This document shows, piece by piece, positions 1 through 8,062 of a stretch of DNA of 58,718 nucleotides. The stretch is from positions 1-58,718 of the forward strand of contig JADLDR010000093.1 of the NCBI GenBank assembly GCA_020846535.1, written 5' to 3'. The position numbers and the translations under genes are program-made. Position 1 is the stretch's first letter; the number at the start of each line of letters is the position of its first letter. Under the pieces are notes generated by a model. It worked only from the letters and a program-made list of their open reading frames with translations. It ran no database searches and had not been told where the DNA came from. The stretch is from Armatimonadota bacterium (GTDB lineage: Bacteria; Armatimonadota; JADLDR01).

Positions 1-67
1 CTTGGCCGTCCAGAACCTGGCGCACGGCTTCATCCTGGAACTCCGGTGTATACTGCGGACGCTTCAT
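1..67 (-). CDS. IS3-family transposase OrfA, N-terminal fragment
   Basis: Only the first 22 codons are in the window. The peptide starts MKRPQYTPEFQDEAV, the standard opening of the IS3/IS911 OrfA helix-turn-helix domain (HTH_Tnp_1), which binds the ends of the element. A strong Shine-Dalgarno (GGAGGT) lies just upstream of the ATG at 67. The gene runs off the left edge, so its integrity, and the presence of the DDE-bearing OrfB, cannot be judged. The element-end sequence ahead of it supports the call. Confidence 0.7.
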   Translation of the reverse strand, partial: MKRPQYTPEFQDEAVRQVLDGQ

Positions 68-140
68 CGGACACCTCCAGGATTATGATCCGGCCTTGAC
101 AGACCTATGTCCGTGTGTCCGTTTTTTTGAGGGAAGTCCA
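1..140 (-). mobile_element. IS3-family insertion sequence, left end (cut by the window edge)
   Basis: Read on the minus strand, position 140 begins TGGACTTCCCTC followed by an A-run and a GGACA-rich stretch. This resembles the terminal inverted repeat and leader of IS3-family elements. About 70 bases further in comes a GGAGGT ribosome binding site and the start of an OrfA-like transposase. The rest of the element lies outside the window, so the other end and the target duplication cannot be checked. The insertion appears to sit inside the reading frame of the broken gene at 141-579. Confidence 0.5.
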
Positions 141-579
141 TTCAGCACTTCCACCTCCCGTTCCGACAGGAGCGGCTTGCCGTCATTGCCGTTCACCACC
201 GGAACCGGAGGCTTAGGGGGCATGCTGGCGAGCAGGTTCCGCAGGACATCCGTGCTGCCGACAGCCTCCGGCAGCCGGTCCGTCAGGGCCGCCAGTTCGG
301 GGTTCCGGGCAAGAAGCGCGTGGATTTGCCGACGATATCGACCAGACCGGTAAAATCCGGGGGCGCGAGGGAAGCGCCTTCGGGGATGGCGTGGCGCGGA
401 CGAAGGGATTCCGCCCTTTCCGGGCGCAGCGGGGCGGCGAGGGCCTCTCCGGCCAGCGACAAGTCCGTCGCCAGCCGGTCGCCCTCCGGATCGTGCGGCT
501 GATAGAGGAGGTTGTGGGGCGCGGGAACGAGATCGCCCGTCTGCGGCCTGGTTTTCGCTTTTCCGCTTTGCTTCTTCAT
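141..579 (-). pseudogene. Hypothetical protein, frameshifted and truncated by an insertion sequence
   Basis: An ATG at 579 with a good AAGGAGA ribosome binding site opens a frame starting MKKQSGKAKTRPQTG. That frame closes at 283, but a -1 shift near 335-350 continues into an open frame beginning RQIHALLARNPELAALTD and running on to LSEREVEVL. There the putative IS3 end begins, and the last codons down to the stop at 83-85 are element-derived. I do not recognise the family. The composition (Pro, Ala, Arg, Leu-rich, soluble) gives no function. The frameshift could be a real lesion or an assembly error; no obvious slippery heptamer is present. Confidence 0.4.
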
Positions 580-790
580 CAAAGAGTCTCCTTGCCGACC
601 GAAAGGAGCGAGCAGGATGATACTATCATATCCCGGCCCGCCATATGGATTCAATACTCTTTCGGGAGTATTTTTAAAATATTGCACATTATTTCATAAA
701 GCCGGGAGAACTTCTCTTCGCAAACCAGGCAGGAATCGGAGAGGGGAGCGGAGAAATATGAGAACGAAAGGAAGAAGATGCCGATAGTGA

Positions 791-859
791 AGCCGATCCA
801 TATTCGTGGAAGAGCCGGACAGGATTGTGGTCATAACGGTCTACACTTACTATTTTTAA
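791..859 (+). pseudogene. DUF4258 C-terminal remnant
   Basis: The frame ending at 857-859 reads EEPDRIVVITVYTYYF before its stop. This is the characteristic end of DUF4258 proteins, small RelE-like or ribonuclease-fold proteins that often sit just upstream of DUF2283 genes. In the same frame TAG and TGA codons lie directly upstream (785-790), and no start or family N-terminus is visible. It therefore looks like the tail of a decayed gene. Its stop is 10 bases from the DUF2283 start, the usual arrangement for the pair. The assignment rests on a short motif only. Confidence 0.45.
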
Positions 860-869
860 TGGAAAGTCC

Positions 870-1100
870 ATGAAGATAACCTATGATACCGAGGTCGATA
901 CTTTATATATTCGTTTCATTGATACGCCTGTGACGACAGAGCATATAGCTGAAGGCATTGCCATCGACTACGCTTCTGACGGGCGAATCGCAGGGATCGA
1001 GATTTTGGATGCCAGGGAGCGATTTCAAGACCCCGAGGTTTTCAGAAAGGTCATTCTTGAGGATATATCATTGGGCCAACTCGCTTCTGCCTCGCGATAA
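870..1100 (+). CDS. DUF2283 domain protein
   Basis: This 76-residue protein starts MKITYDTEVDTLYIRF and contains GIAIDYASDGRIAGIEIL. Both match DUF2283, a small beta-rich domain whose typical core is YD.E.D.LYI followed by a G.IVGIEIL-like strand. DUF2283 genes commonly follow DUF4258 genes in a toxin-antitoxin-like layout, and a DUF4258-like tail ends 10 bases upstream here. The biochemical role is not established. The ribosome binding site is weak (GGAAAG), which fits expression by coupling to an upstream frame. The C-terminus looks complete. If the upstream partner is dead, this would be an orphan gene. Confidence 0.75.
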   Translation: MKITYDTEVDTLYIRFIDTPVTTEHIAEGIAIDYASDGRIAGIEILDARERFQDPEVFRKVILEDISLGQLASASR

Positions 1101-1123
1101 TCATTTCGAAACAGGAACCGTTC

Positions 1124-2314
1124 ATGCATCTCGGTCAGGCGTACGACTCGGAAGAGATCGCGCGCGTTTTCAGGGAAAGTAAAAGCATTTTCGTCAAAAT
1201 CAGTTCCTCGCTGGCCCTGGGGGAAAGCGGGTGGGAGCCTTCGAAGGCCCTCGCGCAGCTTGCCCGGCAGATCGCGGCCCTCAAGGGGCTGACGGCGGGG
1301 CGGCATGTCTCGATAGTCTCCTCCGGCGCGGTGGCCCTGGGGACGAGGGCGGTGGACAGCCCGGAATGCCGTTCGGAGGATCAGGTGGTGCGCTACAAGA
1401 AGGCGGCCTCGGCGGTGGGGCAGCTCTTACTGATGGACGCCTACCGGAAAGCCTTCGAGCCTCTCGGATGCCGGATCGCCCAGCTTCTTCTGACCCGCAT
1501 CCAGATATCGCGCCACGAGCTTTTTCAACTGACCGACACCCTCCAGGGCATCCGCTCCCTGCCCGACATCGTGCCGGTCTTCAACGAAAACGACCCGATC
1601 CTTTTCGAAGACATCCACGAAAAGGAAAACGACCGTTTCGCCGCCCTGCTGGCCGGCCATCTCGATGCCGATGTTCTGGTGCTTCTCTCCAATGTGAAGG
1701 GCCTCTATGCGGGTTCCCCTTCCGACCTCGAAACCCCTCTGATCGACAGCGTGTGCAGCGCCGGCGACAACCTGGAAGGGCTGGTGCGCGAGTATCTGGC
1801 GGCAGGCGGGGTAGGGAAGGGCGGCATCGGGGCCAAGATCAGCGCCATCAAGATCGCCCTGAGCCGTAACCTCCTGACCGTGGTGGCCGATGGCCGCGAC
1901 CCCGCCGTCCTGGCCGATCTGGCGGAAGGCCGGGTGCGCGGGACCCTGTTCGTTCCGGCCTCCTTTTCCGGTCACCGCCGCCATCGGCTCGAAGGGAAGC
2001 GCATCAAGGGCGCGATCCGCGTCGATGCCGGGGCCACCGTCGCCCTGACCATGCGCCACGCCAGCCTCCTCTTCCGGGGGGTGGTCGCTATCGAAGGCCA
2101 GTTCGTTCGGGGCGATGTGGTGGAAGTGCTGGATCATGAAACCGGGAACCTCATTGCCGTAGGGCGCACCCACTACGATTCTGCCCACCTCTACAAAATG
2201 CTCCGCCAGCGCCTCATCGACCTGAGAAGCGATGTCCACAATCCCCATCTCCACCAGGGAATCGAAGTCATCAACAGGGATTACATGATCCTGAAAACGC
2301 GGGGCGCGGGGTAG
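1124..2314 (+). CDS. proB: Glutamate 5-kinase with C-terminal PUA domain (ProB)
   Basis: This enzyme phosphorylates L-glutamate to gamma-glutamyl phosphate, the first step of proline synthesis in the cytosol. The 396-residue protein has the amino-acid-kinase fold at residues 15-270, with FVKISSSLAL as the phosphate-binding start, VSSGAVALG, FNENDPI and the GVGKGGIGAKISAIKIAL segment that corresponds to the family GTGGM.TK loop. A PUA domain follows at about 290-390 (GAIRVDAGATVAL to NLIAVGRTHY). PUA fusion is normal for bacterial ProB. The usual partner proA is not adjacent. The protein is slightly longer than typical members because of its N-terminal lead. It ends in TAG, so TAG is a working stop here. 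Confidence 0.9.
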   Translation: MHLGQAYDSEEIARVFRESKSIFVKISSSLALGESGWEPSKALAQLARQIAALKGLTAGRHVSIVSSGAVALGTRAVDSPECRSEDQVVRYKKAASAVGQLLLMDAYRKAFEPLGCRIAQLLLTRIQISRHELFQLTDTLQGIRSLPDIVPVFNENDPILFEDIHEKENDRFAALLAGHLDADVLVLLSNVKGLYAGSPSDLETPLIDSVCSAGDNLEGLVREYLAAGGVGKGGIGAKISAIKIALSRNLLTVVADGRDPAVLADLAEGRVRGTLFVPASFSGHRRHRLEGKRIKGAIRVDAGATVALTMRHASLLFRGVVAIEGQFVRGDVVEVLDHETGNLIAVGRTHYDSAHLYKMLRQRLIDLRSDVHNPHLHQGIEVINRDYMILKTRGAG

Positions 2315-2353
2315 GCGATAGACGTATTTTTGAACACAGATGAACCTTTCTTG

Positions 2354-2468
2354 CCATTGCGAGGAGCTTTCGCTTTGCGGCAATCTCCAATGTAGTAAAT
2401 GCACGAGAAGGCTCTGCCCGTCTGCGCTACCCCGGAGATTGCTTCGTCGCTTTCGCTCCTCGCAATGA
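2354..2468. repeat. Dispersed palindromic repeat, copy 1
   Basis: The left arm runs CATTGCGAGGAGC to GGCAATCTCC and the right arm GGAGATTGC to GCTCCTCGCAATG. Together they form an imperfect inverted repeat of about 115 bases. The same arms recur near 16784, 30925, 39246, 47938, 50612 and 52040 in the window. The repeat lies between proB and the next gene. It supplies a false in-frame upstream start (2399) for that gene, so the start there should be taken as 2495. Confidence 0.8.
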
Positions 2469-2494
2469 CAGACAGCCACCATAAGGACAAAACC

Positions 2495-3364
2495 ATGTTT
2501 TCCCAAAATGCAGGCCCGCGCAGGCTCAGAGAGTTGTTCGAGAGGCCCGGGCCGATCCTGAGCCTGGGGGTACACGATGTCTTCTCGGCCCTGGTCGCAG
2601 AGCGGGCCGGGCTGGAGATGCTTTTTATCGGGGGGTTCGGGACGACGGCTAGCCTGCTGGGGCTGCCCGACCTCGATTTCCTCACAGTCGGCGAGATGGC
2701 CGATGCGGTGAGGCGGACGGCCCGAAGGGTGACGGTTCCGGTGGTCGCCGACGGAGATACCGGGCATGGCGACCTCCACCATGTGGCCCGCACGGTTTCC
2801 GAGTTCGAAGGGGCCGGGGCTTCCGGCATCATCCTGGAAGACCAGGTGGCTCCCAAGCGGTGCGGCCACTTCGAAGGCAAGGCGGTCATCTCTGCTGAAG
2901 AGATGGAAAGGAAGCTGAAGGCGGCCCTCCGCGCCCGCCAAAACCCCGATTTTCTCCTGATCGCCCGAACGGACGCCCGCGAGACGCTGGGGCTGGCGGA
3001 AGCCATCGCCCGCGCCAATCGCTACGGAGACGCCGGGGCGGACTGCGTTTTCGTCGAAGCCCCCTTGTCTCCGGAAGAGCTGGAGCGCATCCCGCAGGAG
3101 GTGCGCTACCCGCTCCTCGCCAATATGCTGACCGGCGGCAAAACGCCGATCCTCCCGGCAGGCGAGTTGGTCCGGCTGGGCTATAAAATCATCGTCTGCC
3201 CCATCGAAAGCCTGCTGATGACCGCCGCCACCGTCCGCCGCCTGGCCGAAACCCTTCTGCAAAAAGGCTGCGTGGATTCGCTGACCGGGGAGATGATCTC
3301 CTTTGCCGAGGTGAAGGAACTGCTGGGGGTGGAGGCGTTTTTGAAATTACGGGAAGAGGGATAA
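2495..3364 (+). CDS. Isocitrate lyase / PEP mutase family enzyme (methylisocitrate-lyase-like)
   Basis: This TIM-barrel enzyme of the ICL/PEPM superfamily cleaves or rearranges C-C or P-C bonds of 2- to 4-carbon acids. The protein shows the metal-binding VVADGDTGHGD loop, the active-site loop PKRCGHFEGK with the catalytic Cys of lyases, and LIARTDAR. The Cys-containing KRCGH loop favours a lyase such as PrpB-type methylisocitrate lyase over a true PEP mutase. The exact substrate cannot be read from sequence. No prpC or prpD lies nearby, so the pathway is open. Start choice: ATG at 2495 has AAGGA upstream, and codons before it come from the dispersed repeat. The length of 289 residues is normal. 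Confidence 0.85.
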   Translation: MFSQNAGPRRLRELFERPGPILSLGVHDVFSALVAERAGLEMLFIGGFGTTASLLGLPDLDFLTVGEMADAVRRTARRVTVPVVADGDTGHGDLHHVARTVSEFEGAGASGIILEDQVAPKRCGHFEGKAVISAEEMERKLKAALRARQNPDFLLIARTDARETLGLAEAIARANRYGDAGADCVFVEAPLSPEELERIPQEVRYPLLANMLTGGKTPILPAGELVRLGYKIIVCPIESLLMTAATVRRLAETLLQKGCVDSLTGEMISFAEVKELLGVEAFLKLREEG

Positions 3365-3392
3365 TCAAATTCATGAGGAGGTTTTGTCGTTC

Positions 3393-6155
3393 GTGAAGTT
3401 ATGTAAAATCATAGCGATTCTTGTCTTATGCTTCTCTCTTTCCGCCGTTTTCCCCGCCGATGAGCTTTACCGCAATTTTCAGAACCCTCCGGCCAGGGCG
3501 CGGCCCGATGTTTATTGGTGGTGGAACGGGAACGCCGTTACTGACCGGGAAATCCTGCGGGAACTGGATGTGCTGAAGGCCGCAGGGATCGGCGGGGCGC
3601 TGATCTTCCCCATGGCGATGACGATGGGCGCGTCCCCGGCGGGCGGCAAGCCTCTGGAATGGCTGAGTCCCGAATGGAGCCAGCGGGCCAAAACGGCTGT
3701 GGAAGGCGCGAAGGCGCGGGGGATGCAGGCCGACCTGCTGGCGGGAACCGGCTGGCCTTTCGGGGGGCCGTTCCTGAAGGCGGGGGAACGGATCCAGCGG
3801 GTGAAGGTAGCGCAAAAAACGCTCGCCGGGCCGGGCGTATTCAAAGGGGATATCGGGGAATTGATGGTTCTGCCCGGAGGGGCCTACGGGGAAACCGATA
3901 ACGGTTCTGCGCCCAGGCTGATGTTCCTGCGCCTGGTTCCCCGAAATTCGGACAAATTGGAGCCGGGCCTGGACCTGACAGGCAGGGTTCAGCCGGACGG
4001 CCGGGTGGAGTTCGAGATACCGCCCGGAACGCATACCCTCTATACAGGAACCTGGAAAGAAGGTTGCATGATCGTCAACATCCCCGCGCTCGGGGGGCAG
4101 GGGCCGGTGCTGGATCACTTCAACAGGGATGCGACCGAACGCTATCTGGAGGAGTTCGCCCGCCGGGTCGCGCCTGTGATGGGGAAGTCCTTTCGCCTGC
4201 TTCGCAGCCTGCACTGCGACAGCTTCGAGTTCACCGGGGCCAACTGGACGGGTGACTTGCTGCCCGAATTCAGGAAGCGGAGAGGCTACGGCCTGGAGCC
4301 GTACCTGCATTACGCGCTGGGCGACGAAAACCCGGAGGGCAGCGCCCTCTTCTCGGACGCCATCTGGCGGGTGCGCCACGACCTCTGGAAAACGCTCTCG
4401 GAGCTTTTCGAGGAGCGGTTTGTGCAGCCTTTCCACCGGTGGAGCCGCTCGCACGGCGTTCAGAGCCGCATCCAGGCTTACGGCGGGCCTGCCGTCGAGC
4501 ATTTGGATATCAAGCTCATCCCGGACCGCCCGATGTGCGAAACCTGGATCTCGGTGGAGCGTAATATCCCTCCGAACGAAACGCTCATCCCGCTGGAAGA
4601 GCGGCGCTCCCCGGACAGCCTGTGCCTGTGGGGAACCATGTCCAATAAATACACCTCCTCGGCGGCCCACCTGACAGGACGCCGGGAGGTCAGTTGCGAG
4701 ACGATGACCAACGATATGGCCGCTTTCCGCACCACCCTGGAGCAGACGAAGCTGGCCTGCGACCTGAACTATATCACCGGCGTGAACCACCCTGTCTTCC
4801 ATGGCTACAACTACAACCCGCCGGAGGCCGGCTTCCCCGGATGGTTCTACTGCGGTGAATATTTTGATGAACGGAATTCCTGGTGGCCCTATTTCCGCAG
4901 GCTGACCGATTACACGGCCCGCCTGTCGTGGGTACTGCAAAGCTCCAGGCCGCAGGCTGAAATCGCCCTGATCGATCCATCGTACCGCCTCTGGGAAACG
5001 CTGCATCGGAACGGCTATTCGGCGGATTACATCAGCGGGAAAGTCCTGCGGGCCGCCGATTTCAGAGGGGGCAAGCTGCGCTTCGGATCGGCCATCTACG
5101 AGGTTCTGGTCTTGAACGAGGCCGCCACCCTGGAGCCGGAGACCGTTCTCGTTTTGGAGCGGTTCGCAAGGGCCAGGGGCAAGATTCTTTTCATCGGGCA
5201 GCCCCCTCACTGCTCGCCCGGCTACAAGGATGCGGCCCGAAACGACCGAGTCGTGCAGGAAGGCGTTCGCCGCCTGCTGGAAAGCGGCCTGCCGAACGTG
5301 CTGGCGGTTCCTGCGCCTGACCGGAAGGCTTCCCTGACATGGATAAGGCAGCCCTTGAATCGCCTGGGCGTTCGCCCGGCGGTCGCCATCCGTCAACCCG
5401 ACCCGCTGCTTTACCAGATTCACCAGCGGGCGGGGCGGCGCGAGATTTTCTTTTTCGCCAATCTCAACTGCAACCGGCCCGTCTCGCTTTCCGCCCGCTT
5501 CGACACGGGCAGCCGGATCCCCTGGCGGTGGGATCCCGAAACTGGCAGGCGGGCCGTCTATCCTTTCGGCAGGCATCCGGGCGAACTCGACGTTCGCCTG
5601 AAGCCGATGGAATCGCTGCTACTGGTCTTCGAGCCGGTGAAGGGCGGGAAACGGCCAGGGGCCGCCGATCCGCTGTATTCCCCCCTTGTGCCCGACCCGC
5701 ACGGTTCGCGAGAGATCGCTTCCTCCTGGCAGGTGGAGTTTCGCCCGGCCCGCGGAAAGCCTTTCCGCAGGACGCTGCCGCGCCTGCTCGATTTTTCCCA
5801 AGACTCCGGGCTGGCTGCCTTTTCGGGAACCGCCGTCTACCGGACGGAATTTGCCGCCAGCGGGCTGGGACATTCCCTTTTCTCGCTGGGCAAAGCCTGC
5901 GAGATTTCGGAGGTGTCCCTGAACGGCAGGCGGCTGGGCGTCCGGTGGTGGGGGGAACACCTCTACAATACGGCCGGGGCGCTCCGCAAGGGCCGAAACG
6001 TCCTGGAGATCAAGATCACGAACGTGCTTTCCAACTACGTTCGCACTCTGACCGACAACCCGGTGGCGCGTATCTGGACCGTGGATAAAAACCGCCCGGC
6101 TCTCCCTGCCGGTCTGGTCGGGCCGGTCAAGCTCTTCCGGGCTAAGAAGGCTTGA
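3393..6155 (+). CDS. Secreted GH106-like glycosyl hydrolase (alpha-L-rhamnosidase-like)
   Basis: A large exported protein of about 920 residues. The N-terminus (MKLCKIIAILVLCFSLSAVF) is a signal peptide. The mature part opens NFQNPPARARPDVYWWWNGN, the hallmark start of GH106-type proteins, followed by a TIM-barrel-like region and a C-terminal galactose-binding-like domain (VSLNGRRLGVRWW to NVLEIKITN). GH106 members remove L-rhamnose from plant or microbial polysaccharides, but the family contains many untested clades, so substrate is inferred. Start: AGGAGG at 3376-3381 sits 2 bases from TTG 3384, which is too close, and 11 bases from GTG 3393, so I chose 3393. Its 3-prime end overlaps the convergent methyltransferase gene by 14 bases. 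Confidence 0.82.
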   Translation: MKLCKIIAILVLCFSLSAVFPADELYRNFQNPPARARPDVYWWWNGNAVTDREILRELDVLKAAGIGGALIFPMAMTMGASPAGGKPLEWLSPEWSQRAKTAVEGAKARGMQADLLAGTGWPFGGPFLKAGERIQRVKVAQKTLAGPGVFKGDIGELMVLPGGAYGETDNGSAPRLMFLRLVPRNSDKLEPGLDLTGRVQPDGRVEFEIPPGTHTLYTGTWKEGCMIVNIPALGGQGPVLDHFNRDATERYLEEFARRVAPVMGKSFRLLRSLHCDSFEFTGANWTGDLLPEFRKRRGYGLEPYLHYALGDENPEGSALFSDAIWRVRHDLWKTLSELFEERFVQPFHRWSRSHGVQSRIQAYGGPAVEHLDIKLIPDRPMCETWISVERNIPPNETLIPLEERRSPDSLCLWGTMSNKYTSSAAHLTGRREVSCETMTNDMAAFRTTLEQTKLACDLNYITGVNHPVFHGYNYNPPEAGFPGWFYCGEYFDERNSWWPYFRRLTDYTARLSWVLQSSRPQAEIALIDPSYRLWETLHRNGYSADYISGKVLRAADFRGGKLRFGSAIYEVLVLNEAATLEPETVLVLERFARARGKILFIGQPPHCSPGYKDAARNDRVVQEGVRRLLESGLPNVLAVPAPDRKASLTWIRQPLNRLGVRPAVAIRQPDPLLYQIHQRAGRREIFFFANLNCNRPVSLSARFDTGSRIPWRWDPETGRRAVYPFGRHPGELDVRLKPMESLLLVFEPVKGGKRPGAADPLYSPLVPDPHGSREIASSWQVEFRPARGKPFRRTLPRLLDFSQDSGLAAFSGTAVYRTEFAASGLGHSLFSLGKACEISEVSLNGRRLGVRWWGEHLYNTAGALRKGRNVLEIKITNVLSNYVRTLTDNPVARIWTVDKNRPALPAGLVGPVKLFRAKKA

Positions 6156-7119
6156 ATGCCTCCACCAGCCCGTCCATCAGGCTGTCTTCGTGGGTCAGGG
6201 ACACGCGGGTAAAGCCCGCTTCGGTCAGGGCGCTTGAGATCTCTTCATAGGTGTAGGAATTGCCTCCCGAAGTGCCTGTCAGCATATTGACCGCAAAGAT
6301 GGCCCCCGATTTGGGCTGCGTCCTGTCCGGCGAAAGAACGTGATCCCGAACCACGATGCGGCCTCCCGGCTCCAAGGCGGAGAAGGTTTTCCGGAAGAGA
6401 TCCACATTTTGCTCCGGGCTGTTCTGGTGGATGATGGCCGAAAGAAAGGCCAGATCGTGGCCTCCGGGAAGAGGATCCATATAAAAATCGCTGGGAACGA
6501 GAGTGACTCTATCGAGCAACCCGGCTTCGGCCAGCCTCTGGCGGGCCATCTCCACAACGGGCGGCCTGTCGAAAAGGGTGGCGGTCATCTCCGGGGAAGC
6601 TTGCAGGAAAGCAATGGTATAAGTGCCGGAGGCCCCGCCGATATCGATCAGCTTCCGGGCCGGCCCGGGATCGACCAGAGAAACGATATGCGGGGCCTGC
6701 GGCGCTGCGATGGCATGCATGGCTCCGATAAACGAGCTGATCCAGGAATCCTGCCCGACTGCAGGCCGCTCCCCTCCGGCCAATGCCGTCAGGTTCGACC
6801 AGCGATGCCAGAGGTTGGCGGCATGGAGAAGCATCGGGAGTACGGAAGCGGGAGAGCGGGCGTTCAGAAAAGGGGCTGCCGAGGGTTCGCAGGTATACTT
6901 GCCCTCGCTCTTGACGAGAAGTCCCATGGCGGCCAGGGCATCCAGAAGAATGGTCAGGCCGCGCAGATTTCCATCGATCCGCTCGTTAATCTCTTTCGCC
7001 GAAAGGGACTTTCCATCCACCAGAGTGAAAAGGTCGAGTTCCGCGCCGGTCAGCAAAATACGCGATTCCATAAAGTTCCGGGCCAACCCCAGAACGGCCT
7101 GCGGGTTCCAATCGGGCAT
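6142..7119 (-). CDS. SAM-dependent O-methyltransferase (COMT / acetylserotonin family)
   Basis: The 325-residue protein has a winged-helix dimerisation domain at residues 1-100 (FMESRILLTGAELDLF, then the SAKEI segment) and a Rossmann methyltransferase domain. The latter has the SAM-binding motif KLIDIGGASGTYTIAFL, the acidic FDRPPVV and the PGGRIVVRDHVL segment. These are the marks of the class that includes hydroxyneurosporene, hydroxyindole and caffeate O-methyltransferases. These enzymes act in the cytosol on small aromatic or polyketide-like hydroxyls. The acceptor is unknown and no biosynthetic cluster surrounds the gene. A good ribosome binding site (AAGGAGA) precedes ATG 7119. Confidence 0.85.
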   Translation of the reverse strand: MPDWNPQAVLGLARNFMESRILLTGAELDLFTLVDGKSLSAKEINERIDGNLRGLTILLDALAAMGLLVKSEGKYTCEPSAAPFLNARSPASVLPMLLHAANLWHRWSNLTALAGGERPAVGQDSWISSFIGAMHAIAAPQAPHIVSLVDPGPARKLIDIGGASGTYTIAFLQASPEMTATLFDRPPVVEMARQRLAEAGLLDRVTLVPSDFYMDPLPGGHDLAFLSAIIHQNSPEQNVDLFRKTFSALEPGGRIVVRDHVLSPDRTQPKSGAIFAVNMLTGTSGGNSYTYEEISSALTEAGFTRVSLTHEDSLMDGLVEAFKPS

Positions 7120-7192
7120 AATAGGTCTCCTTCTGTATTGGATCAGGGTTTTCGCTCGATGCGTCTATGGTGTCTCCAGGAGAGATCATATA

Positions 7193-7210
7193 GGCGCGAT
7201 GGATCGCGCC
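7193..7210. repeat. Short GGCGCGAT..ATCGCGCC palindrome
   Basis: An 18-base palindrome (GGCGCGATGGATCGCGCC) lies in the divergent gap between the methyltransferase and the HAD gene. It belongs to the same motif family as the longer palindromes at 37984-38005, 38247-38288 and 52148-52181. Confidence 0.6.
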
Positions 7211-7239
7211 TCGGCATTATTTCAGAGACGGCCGAAAAC

Positions 7240-7269
7240 TTGACAAGCGGGCGGCTCTGCCTGTATACT
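7240..7269 (+). promoter_or_regulatory. Sigma-70-type promoter for the HAD hydrolase gene
   Basis: TTGACA (7240-7245) and TATACT (7264-7269) are separated by 18 bases, close to the consensus. They lie about 45 bases upstream of the AGGAGG-containing leader of the gene at 7311. Confidence 0.75.
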
Positions 7270-7310
7270 GAGAACGGCGGCATAACCATCAGGAGGTTCG
7301 CGACGACGAT

Positions 7311-8030
7311 ATGATTGAAGCGGTGACATTCGATTTCTGGGCCACCCTCTATCGCGATCCCTACGACGGCGAGCGTTCTGTGATGCGGTGCGAAAGCTGG
7401 GCCGATCTGCTGAACGAAAAAGGACATCCGGTCACGGTGGAGGCGATCCTGGTCGCATTCCAGGAGACCACCCGCCGGTTTCACCAGTTGTGGCTGGGGG
7501 AGCAGCAATGCTTCCCGCCCTCCGAGGCGACCGATTATACCCTGAACGCACTCAGCATCGATGCCAGCGCCGAGGATCGCAAGCGGCTGACAGCGCTTCT
7601 GGAAGAAACCGTGCTGGCGACGCCTCCCATTCTCGTCGACGGCGTGCGGGAGGTTCTCTCTCAGATAGCGGGCCGGTACAGGCTGGGCGTGGTTTCCGAT
7701 ACAGGCTACTCCCCCGGCAGGTCGCTCCGTAAGATCATGGACAGGGACGGGATTTTAGAGTATTTTCAGGCGCTTGCCTTCTCCGACGAGACCGGCAGGT
7801 CCAAGCCGCAACCCATCCAGTTCATGACCACCCTGAACGCCCTCGGCGTGCAGCCGGAGCGGAGCGCGCATATCGGAGACCTGATGGGAACGGATATCCT
7901 GGGCGCGAAAAACTTGGGAATACGCGCCGTTCTCTTCAACGGGGTCAACGACAAGCATGAGGATACCGGCCTGGCCGATGCGGTTATCTCCGATATGCGC
8001 GAGTTGCCCCCTCTTCTGGAGCGGTGGTGA
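7311..8030 (+). CDS. HAD-superfamily hydrolase (phosphatase-like)
   Basis: A cytosolic HAD-fold hydrolase of 239 residues. Motif I is present as TFDFWATLY, with Trp in place of the usual DxDGT spacing (a DFWxT form seen in many family members). Motif II is GVVSDTGYS, motif III is the Lys of GRSKPQP, and motif IV is HIGDLMGTDILGAKNLG. This is the layout of subclass I HAD phosphatases or dehalogenases with a helical cap. The substrate is unknown. The gene has its own strong promoter at 7240 and stands alone between two minus-strand genes. Confidence 0.85.
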   Translation: MIEAVTFDFWATLYRDPYDGERSVMRCESWADLLNEKGHPVTVEAILVAFQETTRRFHQLWLGEQQCFPPSEATDYTLNALSIDASAEDRKRLTALLEETVLATPPILVDGVREVLSQIAGRYRLGVVSDTGYSPGRSLRKIMDRDGILEYFQALAFSDETGRSKPQPIQFMTTLNALGVQPERSAHIGDLMGTDILGAKNLGIRAVLFNGVNDKHEDTGLADAVISDMRELPPLLERW

Positions 8031-8062
8031 ACCGGCTGGAAAGCCTGGCCTGCCGGTCAGGG

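Noticed and set aside
96..353. Plus-strand 85-codon frame near the left edge
   Set aside because: It is opposite the broken minus-strand gene, has no ribosome binding site and reads as low-complexity Ser/Arg sequence.
1427..3262. 611-codon minus-strand frame over proB and the lyase gene
   Set aside because: It crosses the dispersed repeat and two well-supported plus-strand genes, and its product has no recognisable motif.
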